NCBI GenBank assembly: GCA_024867545.1
Contig: JANFNE010000024.1
Coordinates: forward strand, 124,001 to 188,000
DNA length: 64,000 bases
Reading direction: 5' to 3'
From: Phytopythium helicoides
Taxonomy: Eukaryota; Oomycota; Peronosporomycetes; Pythiales; Pythiaceae
Positions 42,996 to 54,000 of the stretch are shown one piece after another (positions within the stretch are counted from its first letter, which is position 1; each line of letters begins with the position of its first letter). The notes below the pieces were generated by a model, which was not told where the DNA came from, did not search any database, and saw nothing but the letters and a program-made list of their open reading frames with translations. Both the position numbers and the translations under genes were made by a program.

Positions 42996-45461
42996 AGGGA
43001 GTTAGTTTGAAGTATGTACATAGATTCACACCAGTTTCACCACTCTGTGTTCACATCATCTCCAGTCTTCGAGATATAGCCCTGCACAGATTGCAATGTT
43101 GACGAAGGCAAGTGCAATCATATACCCAGCGGCAGCCCAGGTGTGCTGAGTAGCAGCCTCAACCTCAAGTCCGAGAGTGACCTCAAGAGCACCGGAGATT
43201 ACATCAACGGCAACTTTGACTGCTACTTGGAGACCGAAGAGAGCGCATTGCTCGTTGATGGATGTACACGAAACAAGTTGTAGTGCGGATTCTTGGAGAA
43301 AATGACAAGCACGGCGTACGAACAGCCTAACGCTAAGTACTCGGCGTACATGTCAGCGTACGTCTCAGACGCATACCACAGTAGCTACACTATATCTAGC
43401 TATGTAGCTTTCACGGCGAGTGCGGAGCACTGCGCCGCGCAGCGAGAGACTAAAGTCTGCTCGACCGCATACGTCTTAGTGACTCCCCGCTGTAGTCCGG
43501 GAAGATGCTGGCTGGCCGCGCACCTGGACATGCAGCTGAAGCCGAGGCGAGGTGCTTGGATTTCGCGAATGCCTGGATCCATCTGAGCCGTGGGGTCTAC
43601 TCTTGATCACGAGAGGGTGAGTCTTCGCCTTGGTCTCCTTACGCGGTGGATCCTCAAGCGGGTGGCAGTGGGTCGTGATCCGCGAAGAGCAGTCGCTTGA
43701 GCTCCATCTTGAAACTTGCCAACTGAGAGGAAGAGAGCTTGGCGTCGAATGCCTCGCCCTCGCATGGCGCTATGGGACGGACACCGTTGATGCTTGTTGC
43801 ATCCCGTGGTGATTTGGATAGTGTGCACTATCTAGTTGAGCACGGAGCTGACACCAACGCTGTCTGCTATAATCAATGAAGCTCTCTCGCTAGTGGGCAA
43901 TTGATCCGTGGAGTGCCATTAGCTTGAGAACCCACAGCAGCTTCTTGGGTGAGGATTCTGGCACAAACTTTTCTGGCAGTAGTCGCACTGCTGCATTGAT
44001 GTGTACAATTAGCGAAAAGAAGAGCACGAACCAGCCAGCTTGGGCCGCATGAAATTCTCCAGTCAGCTGACTGATAGCAGAGTGACCAGTGAGGACTTGA
44101 GATCCAGTCGAAGAGAGATAGGCGAAGGCCCAGGCTGCAACCGAGATTGCAAACGAGTTGCGTAGCACCCAGTGGAGGACTCTTAATGCCTGTACCCGAG
44201 CCGGACTTTTGCTGCGACGAGCCGATTCGATGCTGGTAAACCTTGAATGACCAGTGGCGGTGGGTTGATGAATGTCTTACACGACATTCCGTCAATGTCT
44301 TCAAAATCAGAGATCAGAGCAGGTGCTACAACTGGGCACCCTGACGTTGCCGCATCTATTTATGACGCGAGACCGTTGTCATTGCAAGTACACACCAGCT
44401 GCCACACCTGTGTGGGTCTCTTTGTGATAACCAACGTTTGGAGCTATGTGGAACCGGAACACAGTGATGTGGTTCTCAGCACTAGATTGACGTTCTCCTA
44501 CGTACAACGACCATAACGCACCCTCCATTAGAATGGTGAATTGGCCTTTGTGGAGTTGAAGGGGTTGCCACTGCCAGAGAGTAGATGGCGAGGTGCATTC
44601 GGATCTCCTAGGCTGTATCATCTTTTCCGAGCGATGCAAGACTGGAGATGGGGATTTGACGACATCAACTCGATTGTCTGAGGTTACTGCTTGGCTTCAG
44701 CGCCAGCTTTTGAGTACTGAAGAGCAGCGTCAATGATGACGAGATTCTAGGCATTAGGAATTGCACAGTTCTAAGTGAGCAGCACTGAGTCAGACATGGG
44801 CGACAGCGAGCGCCGGAACAAAAAGGACGAATCCGTTGAAGACAAAGAGGATGGAGTGGAAGGATGGAAGCCGCCTCGTCGAGAACATGACGGCCGCGTC
44901 GGTCGGAAATCGTTGTCACAATCGCCCGAAAGAGGCCAATTGCACCGTACTGTACTATGAGACGCTTCCGAAACTTCAGATTGAACCTGTGTTTTGACAT
45001 CCCACAGTCGCCAAACTTCAAGAATGTGATCGACTTGGCACTTCAGCCTCGGGTCACGTTTGTCTGGTCGTTTGTATGGCGTTGGGTGGTGCACCTGCTC
45101 ACTGAGCGCGTACGCGTGCAAATCCCTTGCGTGTCATCCCACCTGCTTCAACCTGCAACTGCTGAGACCGTGCAGGTGTTGCACTGCGTCTAGCAAACCG
45201 CAGTCATTTGAGAACGGAATGCACCCAGAGCTTCAAGCTCTAGCGCAGAGCGGGGCGACCCGGATCGGACATCCGTGTTGCGTGTACTCGGGCAGGATTG
45301 CGCTCCCGCCGATGCAACCGCGAAATCTCGAAAGTGGCAGGAATCACCCACTCGCATCTTCTCGCCGAGTCGCGTCGCCCCGCTCCCGCTCTCTGGTTAA
45401 GCGTGGCAGGAAGACGGGGAGGGATTAATACCTCTCGGCGGCCCCCATTTCAAGCTGGCAC
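42996..45461. other. Gap with fragments of membrane-protein coding sequence
   Basis: On the minus strand, a frame at about 43056-43300 ends in hydrophobic AAAGYMIALAFVNIAICAGL then YLEDWR and a stop. A second at 43890-44168 reads NSFAISVAAWAFAYLSSTGS and QAGWFVLFFSLIVHINAAV, also with a stop. A third at about 44800-45100 has protein-like composition. These may be parts of one polytopic membrane protein gene broken by insertion or decay, or exons I cannot join. 43300-43410 on the plus strand is rich in GTAC/TAC words. Confidence is low. Confidence 0.25.
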
Positions 45462-45477
45462 TCACTTCGGCTTTTGC
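45462..45477 (+). promoter_or_regulatory. Oomycete Inr plus FPR core promoter of transporter copy 2
   Basis: TCACTTC fits the oomycete initiator (YCAYTYY) and CTTTTGC, two bases later, fits the flanking FPR element (MWTTTNC). The pair ends 61 bp before the ATG at 45539, the usual spacing. In copy 1 the aligned sequence is CCACTTC followed by a less exact FPR. Confidence 0.6.
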
Positions 45478-45538
45478 CTCCCAGCGCGCACTCCAGCCTC
45501 TCCAGCTCCAGTCGGTCCGAGTCCCAAGCGCAGTCGCC

Positions 45539-47074
45539 ATGGTCAAGAGCGAGACGGGCGAGTACATCGCCATGTCGCCGTCGCCGGAGGCGCAAGCCGA
45601 GGTCGAACGCAACATGTCCGTGGGCGAGTACCTGTCGTCTCGCGTCACGACGCTCAAGCCGCCGATGGACCCGGTGCCGAACCCTTTCAAGGCGCTGGCG
45701 CTGCTCAACAAGATGCAGTGGCTGCATTTCGCTTGCGGCTTCGTCGCGTGGTCCTGGGACGCCTTCGACTTCTTCACCGTGTCGCTGACCGTCTCGGAGC
45801 TCGCCGAGCAGTTCGACAAGACGACGACCGACATCACGTGGGGAATCACGCTGGTGCTCATGTTCCGCTCCGTCGGCTCGATCCTCTTTGGTATCGCTGC
45901 TGATCGCTACGGCCGTAAGTGGCCGTTTGTGGTCAACAACGTCCTCTTCATCATCTTGGAGCTGGCCACGGGTTTCTGCAACACGTACACGCAGTTCCTG
46001 GCTGTTCGCGCGCTGTTCGGCATTGCCATGGGCGGTCTCTACGGAAATGCAGCCGCCACTGCGCTTGAAGACTGTCCGCCGGCTGCGCGTGGTATCATCT
46101 CCGGCATGCTGCAGCAGGGCTACGCGTTCGGCTACCTGCTCGCTGTCGTCTTTGCTCGCGCTCTGGTCGACACGACGAGCCACGGCTGGCGTCCGCTGTT
46201 CTGGTTCGGTGCCTGTCCGCCAATCCTCATCATCATCTTCCGCCTGTGCCTTCCCGAGACGGAGGTGTACCAGGAGCGCCAGAAGGTTCGTGCAGCCACC
46301 GAGAACGCGACGGCCACGTTCATCGCCGAGGGCAAGATCGCGCTCAAGCGCCACTGGATGCTGCTCGTGTACATGGTGCTACTCATGGCGGGCTTCAACT
46401 TTATGTCGCACGGCTCGCAGGACCTGTACCCGACGATGCTCAAGAATCAGTTCCAGTTCAACGCTAACCAGGTCACGGTCACGCAGGTGGTTGCCAATCT
46501 CGGCGCCATGACGGGCGGTACGGTCATCGGCTACTACTCACAGACGTTCGGCCGCCGTTTCTCCATTATCGTGGTCGCGATCATCGGTGCTGCGCTTCTG
46601 TACCCGTACTCATTCATCTCGGACGAGTCTGTCATGATTGCCGCCTTCTTTGAGCAGTTCTGCGTGCAGGGCGCCTGGGGTGTGATCCCAATCCACCTCA
46701 TGGAGCTGTCACCACCGTCATACAGCACCTTCATTGTCGGTACGGCCTACCAGCTCGGAAACCTCATCTCGTCTGCGTCGTCAACCATCGAGTCCAAGCT
46801 CGGTGAGAACTTTCCGCTCGAGCCCACGGCTGCCGGTGTCAAGCGCTACGAGTACGGGAAGGTCATCTGCATCTTCATGGCTGTCGTATACGTGTACGTG
46901 ATCCTGCTCACGTTCCTTGGCCCCGAGTATCGCGGCAAGGAGTTCGACGCCGCGCACGACCAGGACCTCGAGGACGCGGCCCATATCAAGCCGGAGGACC
47001 TCGACGAGATTCTGCACCGCGACAGCAAGCGCAGCAGTGCGGCTGAGAAGGCCATCAAAGGCGCCCGTGTCTAA
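45539..47074 (+). CDS. JEN1: Jen1-type monocarboxylate/H+ symporter, copy 2
   Basis: 511 residues, same function as copy 1 (30453-31988). I count about three amino-acid differences over the whole length (residue 2 A/V, one V/I, one S/N) with scattered silent changes. The Jen1 motif NFMSHGSQDLYPT is intact. Orientation is opposite to copy 1, 13.5 kb apart. Homology begins about 75 bp before the ATG, near the Inr, and fades within about 15 bp of the stop, so the duplicated block is roughly the transcript. The frame is open upstream without an ATG, which supports 45539 as the start in both copies. Confidence 0.9.
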   Translation: MVKSETGEYIAMSPSPEAQAEVERNMSVGEYLSSRVTTLKPPMDPVPNPFKALALLNKMQWLHFACGFVAWSWDAFDFFTVSLTVSELAEQFDKTTTDITWGITLVLMFRSVGSILFGIAADRYGRKWPFVVNNVLFIILELATGFCNTYTQFLAVRALFGIAMGGLYGNAAATALEDCPPAARGIISGMLQQGYAFGYLLAVVFARALVDTTSHGWRPLFWFGACPPILIIIFRLCLPETEVYQERQKVRAATENATATFIAEGKIALKRHWMLLVYMVLLMAGFNFMSHGSQDLYPTMLKNQFQFNANQVTVTQVVANLGAMTGGTVIGYYSQTFGRRFSIIVVAIIGAALLYPYSFISDESVMIAAFFEQFCVQGAWGVIPIHLMELSPPSYSTFIVGTAYQLGNLISSASSTIESKLGENFPLEPTAAGVKRYEYGKVICIFMAVVYVYVILLTFLGPEYRGKEFDAAHDQDLEDAAHIKPEDLDEILHRDSKRSSAAEKAIKGARV

Positions 47075-47175
47075 GTTTTACTAGTGTTGACAATGTCGTG
47101 AAAATGCAAGACAAGTTTTCTTGACAAAATATTGTGGTCTTACTCGCGCCTATGTATTCTCACATTTTAGTGCCT

Positions 47176-50100
47176 CTATAACATCGAGTCCTCTAGCGAT
47201 TGTGATAACTCGTCTTCGTCGTCCTCCTCGTTATCGCCTGCATCTGATAGAGGTGGCTCACTCTCGTCGTCCGGGTTTTCATTCCCTTCTTTGACGCCCT
47301 CTCCATCTCCCTCGCCTTCAACTGATTCGTCCACTCGCTCCGGCTCCTCCGCTTGGCTCGAACTATGATGGAGCCGATCGTCGACATTGTTGTCGCCTGA
47401 GATGAATCGACTCTCGTTTTTGTTATCGTGGTCTTCCTCCAAATCGTCGAATTCCTTGCTCGAACCTTCTGTCGGGACACAATCAACCTCGGGTTCACCA
47501 TTCTTTTCTTTTGCAAGCTGACGCAATGCTGCGCGAGAGAGCTTGCTACCGCGTACTTGAAAGTCGGCTCCAAAAGAAGACACAGGTTTGCCGATGTACT
47601 CGCCTCGATGGATCCGCCGCCAGCAGCCGATGTCTGGCTCGGTTGCTCCCGGGTTCGATCCTCTTTTGCGATTCTCTTCAAACTCACGCAAGTCGACAAT
47701 GACCTTGACGATACCAGCAAGTCCTGTCGTAACGTAGCGCTCAGCTGTCGGTGTGCTGTAATCGCATGCGGGTGATGAATTGATCTCGATGAGCCATGGC
47801 GTGAAGTCGCCGTCGATCATGAAATCGTAGCCAAAGAGCTCACAAGCATTTTTGCGATGAGCCACGCGGTCTTGCACGCATTGAAGTGCTCGTATAATGA
47901 TTGCACGCATTGCTGGTCGAATACGAGAGTCCCACACATCTGGCACGTGCAACTTGGTGCGAAGGTACTTCTGGAATTCGTCGGAATGCCACATATTACC
48001 TTCTACAAGCATGTCGCCATCATCCGTACCATAAACGTCGTTGAACTTCTCACTGTACTTCTGAATCGAGTTGTTGGTCAGGTGCACGTATTGATCCGAC
48101 AAGTCCGCTGTTGAGTATTCTTCAGACGAGAAACGCAAGTAGCAGTCAGCGTGCATGTAGACCGTCAAAGGATCCCAGCAAGTAACTAAGACCCACTGAC
48201 GGATGTCAAATTTGCGTCGGCATGCTAGCAGCGGATTCTCGATGTATTTCTGCGCCACCCACTGACACTCCTTGTGGTTTTCGACGTCTGCGTATCCAAG
48301 GAGCTCATCGAGGTTATTGAAAACCCGGATACCACGACCGCGCGAAAGTCCAGCAGGCTTAACGATCCACACATTTTGACTCGGTTCAGGTGTGGGCTTG
48401 TTGGCATCAAAGAGATCGTTGGCGCCGCCATTGATACAGAATTGTGGGCACAGAGAGCTTAGAGCGCGAGCAAGTCTATCAGCCTCGCGCAGCTGATTAA
48501 CTTCTGCAGGCTCGACGCGCGCTGCAAGGGCTGATAGTCGAGTCTTCTCCCGATTAAATGCTTCTGCCATACGTTTCTCGTGACGCCGCAGTTGCTTCTT
48601 CTCCATAGCGGACAGCACCGTATCAATTGTAGGGGCAGCACTGCTGTCCCCATCTGTGCCTCCAGTTTTGTCATCCTCGTACACCTTTCGTGTATACACC
48701 AGCGATTCACGAAGCTTCCCCGGTTTGTTCACAGCACATTTTGACAACACCTCCCACTGCAGGTCCGTCACGAGCTCTTCTTGTCCAGGTAAATCGTCGT
48801 CAAGCATGTCATCGAGCGGGTCTTCGCCAGATTCAAGACACGTTTTTGAATATAGGGCTTCTGGCCCGAGAACCCGGCCGTCTTCTCCAATATCGCATTC
48901 AGGTCTACGACTTCGAACTTTTTTCTTAGCAACTGATAACAGCACATCCAGGACAGCTTGGTTGATTGCACTGAGAAATGAGTCTTTGTTTCCGTTTGAT
49001 CGAATAAAACGGCTGACCAGTTGCTTGAGCAAACCCTCTGCAACACCACACCGAAAGTCCTGCACGAACGCGTCCATATCACTCGGCTCATTCAGATCAT
49101 ACGCTCTCGGAAAAATAGAGTCACAATCAAAGCTTTGGACCTCAGCAGCTCGCCGTAAACTATGAAGCAACCCAACTTTGGTCGTCATTGCGGTATTCTG
49201 TGCAAAATGGTTAACGTACTGGTGCTTCTCCAGCTTTCCACCAGTCTTCAAATCATCACTCTTGAGGGCCCATTTCAGGTCAAAAAAGGGAGAATATCGA
49301 TCCTGATTCCAGTACCATCCACGCTTTTCGAGCTCTTCTCGAATCACAGGATAGCACCCAGTAACAATAAATACCTTTTGATCTGACCTCACGCCGTGAC
49401 GCTTTTTCCAAGACGCAAAATCGCGAGCTTCTGGCACTACTTGCGCGTCTTTTTCCTTTAGGCGACTAAGTCTTGCTACCATGGCTTCGACATCCACAGG
49501 TGCTGCAGCCGCCGCCGCTGCAGCTGCTGCCTCCTGCTCAGCTTGAAGCTGCCTCTCACGAACTTCCTGCTCTTGCTGTGCCCGACGTGCAGCCGCCTGT
49601 AGTGCCTTGGAAGCCTCTTGCTGAATCTTCTTTTTCTTTCGCTCCTGTACGATCTGGGCTTCGTCCTCTTCTCGTTGCTTTTGCTTGCGTTGCTCTGCCA
49701 GCTTAGCTAGATACTCTTGCTGCTTTCGCTTCATTGCATCCAGCTGCTCCTTGTTGGCACGGCGTTTTATGTCTTCTGCCTCTTCACAAGACTTGGGAGT
49801 TTCTCTAACAGACGCGCTAGACTGACGGGTATCTACTGGAATCACTTCGTAATCCAACTCTAGCTGTTGATCTTCCCGGTTGTTTGCTTCTTGAATCTGG
49901 TGAAGAATAGCCCGCGTTACCTTCTCTTGTCGCCTCCGCTCACGCTCGCGTTCCAGCTCAAGCTCCTCTTCTTTCTCTCGTTTCTTTGCCTTGAGGTTTT
50001 CAAAAAGTTGTTGCTGTTTCTTTAATAGTTTTTTCTGTTGTTTGCGAGCTCTCTCCTTTCTTTCACGGTCTTCTTCGGTCTCCTCCTTGCTATTCTCCGC

Positions 50101-50743
50101 CACTTCTTCAGCTGGCAGCGCACTATCGTGATCTTCGTTTTCTGGCCCTGCAGATGCTGGCGGCTCTCCAGGCATGTTTTTGGTTTTTCCTCAGTGCTGC
50201 CTCCAATAGTATTTTCTGCGTTGACTTGTCGTGCAGCTTCTTACGCCGCAGCTCCTTCTTTTCCCTCTCTTCTCGTTCACGACGCTTCTTTTCCTCGAGT
50301 TCCTTGATGAAATCTCGGTTTTTAGCGTGAGCTGCCGATTTAGGCGTTGTCTCCTGAGCGCTGGTGTTATTTCCTCGTCTACTGCTACCTGTCCCACCTC
50401 GTGCCTTCTCCTCGTCTTCGCTCTTATCATCTGACTCATTATAGTTGTTGTCTCGAGGTTGAGTATGCTCCTCATCTTGGTTGCACTTGCCATTATCTGC
50501 AGATACATTGTTGAGACCCGCTGCAGATGCAACTGGTCGAAGAAGTGGCTTGACAAGGCGAGGGAATTTAAGTTGTGAAGTGCTGGCCGCTATGTTTGGC
50601 GGTCGAGCAACAAGGTCTGTCGGTGGTTTCTTGGGTATCGATATACTCCCAGCTAGTGGTGGGAGCCCCATTGATTCGGTCGACGGAGCTGCTTTTGGCC
50701 GCGCCCCTGCGAGCGGCGGGAGTACCATTGCGTCTTGTGGCAT
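47176..50743 (-). CDS. TTLL3: Tubulin-tyrosine-ligase-like protein, TTLL3/glycylase type
   Basis: ATP-grasp ligase adding amino acids to tubulin tails. The C-terminal half has GVRSDQKVFIVTGCYPVIRE, the TTLL3/8-like QYVNHFAQNTAMTTKVGLLH, WIVKPAGLSRGRGIRVFNNL, RRKFDIRQWVLVTCWDPLTV, YVHLTNNSIQKY and FGYDFMIDGDFTPWLIEINS (metal and ATP ligands). The N-terminal 460 residues are Lys/Glu/Arg-rich coiled coil. The start at 50743 gives 1188 residues if one extra base in a poly-A run near 50190 is removed; otherwise the protein would begin at MPGEPPAS (50175). The acidic C-tail is Asp/Glu-rich. TTLL3/8 enzymes initiate tubulin glycylation in cilia, so a zoospore flagellar role is likely. Tandem with the EMAP gene. 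Confidence 0.88.
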
Positions 50744-51069
50744 GGCTGCGTGAAGTCAGCCAAACCTGGGCCAGCTTCAAGAATGGTCTATTCCCGAGAT
50801 TGTAGTTTCTGTTGCCAGCTTTCAAAGCTGACTTGCCATTGAACTTGAGAATATAAATATCCTCGTGGCCGTTTCGGTGGCGGAGATTTGCTCTCCTTGC
50901 CACTCAAAAGATAGACGACGAGCTCTTGCATGTCGTCAACATTCATGCGTAACATCACGAAAGCCGTGCGAACGATGCTGCTGAAGCTGAAAGGAAGTAG
51001 CAAAAATCAATCAAGTAAATCATCAGTGTATCCATGTGAAATGTAGCCATTCATGTTTGTCATAGCTGC
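50744..51069 (-). other. TTLL promoter region containing a small frame (50788-51003)
   Basis: The minus frame 51003-50788 reads SSIVRTAFVMLRMNVDDMQE then LVVYLLSGKESKSPPPKRPR and is preceded by a good acceptor (CTTTCAG at about 50994). It could be an alternative last exon of the EMAP gene: splicing AAG GT to this exon would keep ...WKVF and add about 65 residues. The donor (GTTCTA) is poor, so this is only a possibility. Confidence 0.3.
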
Positions 51070-54000
51070 TTAGAACACCTTCCACACGAGCAGCGAGCGG
51101 TCGTGGGCACCAATGCTCACGAGACGCGAGTCGTCAGATGTGAACGCGGCGTTGCTCACCACAAGAGCGTGGCCGCGTAGCGCTCGTTGCGCCGACTGCT
51201 TTGACAGACTCGGTAAGTTGTACACGCGCAGCTCACCGGCGTCTGTGGCGGCGGCCAGCAGTGCCCTCGTGTGTGCTCTGGTCAAAGCCAACACTCGTTC
51301 GTCCGGCCGATCCCACACGCCCTGCGCCTCCCACGAATACAGGCATGCGTGTGACGCCCACGCAACGTCACGTAGCGCGGACGGCGAGGTGATCTGGCTT
51401 CCATCCAGCGTTCTCACGAACAGCAGCTCGCCTGCGGCCGAGCTAAGCCGCAGTGCACTGCCGTCTAGGCTAAAGTCCATACGAGTCACGCGCGCACTTG
51501 CCTTGGCAAACTTGAACCGCAGAGCGAACGCGTCCAGCGGAGAGTAAAAGTACACGGCGCGGTCGGCGGTTGCGAGTGCCATCAGCGTTTGGTCTGGAGA
51601 GAATCGCACGTCCAATGCACTTTGCTTGGCATCACGTCCCTGATGCACTAGCTCCAGGGTCGTGGCATCCAGCACTGCAAATGCTCCGTGCTTGTGACCT
51701 GCGTTTGCTGCACCTTCGTTCGTTGCACCGAATCCGACTGCTAGCCACGCACCATCAGGAGAGTACGTAATGCAGTGGAGAGGCCCATCGAGAGCTACCT
51801 TGGTCACCACCTGCCGCGTCTCGACGTTCCACACACGAACCATGCTATCTTCACCAGCGGTAGCAACCAGGAAGGGATCTTTTGGATGCGCAGACAGCCC
51901 ATGAAGCTCACTACTCGTAGTAGAGCTGGCGCTGCCACAGTGGCTTTCAATTACAGAGCTAGTCGAACCAGTGAGTCTTGACAGCTCCAGCAACGTCCCA
52001 GTTCTCATACCGATGAGGACCCGATCCTCAGCAACATCCCAGTAGACACTACTGACTCCCGTTGCACCGAGGGAGGTCGGGGCCGAGAGTGGAGAGAGTG
52101 TTGCCAACATGTCAATATCAGCCACAGGTGCGCACGAGCGCGACCATATCTTGACATGACCATCACGGCCACCGCTAACACACCCTTTTGACGTTGCGTG
52201 CAGGGCGTACACACTACCATCATGGGCGGGTATGGCTCTGGTCAGCACACCTGCTTCCCAGACGAGCAAATGACCCGATGCTGTGCCTGTGACAGCGAGG
52301 GCTGCCCATGGATGCTCCACACAGAGCAACTAGCCGGTCCGTACTTGCCACGTTGGCCACATGAGCCCCACGAAGTGTACCAGCAGTAGGCGTCATGAAC
52401 GGAGGATCAAGCTTCCAGAATGTCACGTGGCCTTCGCCGCCTGATATCAGATCGAACGCCCCGCCAGAAATTTCATCCTCATCCAGGAACGTGATGAACA
52501 AAACTGCCCTCCGAGTAGTCTTACTCGTGCACAGCAGTGTCGCGTCTGTCCAAAGCGCAGAGGCTGAGCGAAAAACAGCAATTGTGTGATGCTCGTCCTG
52601 GCCCTACCGATGCCAGAAGCTTGCGAGAATTGCTGAACACTAGTGAGCGAATGGCTCGAGCATGAACCGCAGTTAGCACGGCGATGCGCGAACAAGTAGC
52701 TGGGTCCCAGATATGAATTCGTGGTCTTTCGTTCTCGAAGCTTTCAGCGCATATTTCCCCTGTTGCGACCAATCCGCCATCTTTTGTTGCCGCAAGACTT
52801 ACAATTGGTCGCAGATGTCCTCTGTAGAAAGTCTGTGAGTGCGAGCGCCGATCGTATCTCACGCCAAGGCAGCCTGTATGAAACATAACATGCTTGGCAG
52901 CGCTGTAGGCCGCGTTCCCGCGCACATCATGTTCGCGAAAGCCAAACGCGTACTCGAGCTCGAACGTGCATGCAGCTGCATCTCCAGTGTCGTGTTCAAG
53001 GTTCTACTGGAGGCTCCGATGGGGCCACCAGCGAACTCAGATACGGCTTGATTTCGTCAGTTTGCTCATTTGTAAACGCCTCAAGGACGAAGAGTCCTTC
53101 CGCAGAAATCGCAGGATCATCGTTTTCGCTCATCGATGCATCACTTGCGGACACAACCATAGGAGCAGATTGGTTCAAGCCTGGATCCGACACATAGGCA
53201 CGCCGCCGACGCCATTGGAAAACACAACGATCAGTGCGTCCAATACTGATGCAATGCGTGGCCCCTCCCGCAGATCCAGCATTCCCAGCAAACGAAACCT
53301 CGGCAATGGGTCCATTGTGACCAACATACGTTTTGTACCCTGCATCTTTGACAAAGCACGGGTATCTGAACAAGTTGAGCAGTCCGTGGGAATTGCCGGC
53401 GACAACGAGCGACTCCTCATGATTTCCTCCTTCCTTGGTTTCGCCTAATGTCACTGTGTACGATGCTGCACTCGATGTCACCTGCATCTGCTTGTGCTGC
53501 AGTGGCATTGCTTGTTGTCCATACACCCTGGTTTGACCAGTTATATATTGTGCTACATGTCGCCCACTGCTGGTCACGCAATGCCGTCGCACTTGCTACG
53601 TGCGATCCTGTCGTCATATCTGCGAACAGTAGCTCACTGCCGCCGCAATTACTGCGTAAATACTGTGAATCACTTGAAATGTCGATGTGTGTGATCGCGC
53701 TCTTATGCTTGGCAAAAACCGCACGCTTGGTGTAGTTAGTGGGTACGTCGTAGATGTAGATAGTGTTGTCGAGTGCTCCAACCACCAGTGACTGGTCGTC
53801 AGGCGAGTATCGGATGACACTTATTGACTGCTTAGCATCACGCGTCTCGTAAACGAGTTCCACGCTCGTCGAGTGCTCATCAAAAACGAGTAATGATCCA
53901 TCCTTTTTGTGCCTTCGACTTGCTCCACTACCGCTGCCCAAGCCGACAGCAATACTCTGGCCGTCGTGAGAGTATGCACACGCCCGGCTACTTGTATCTA

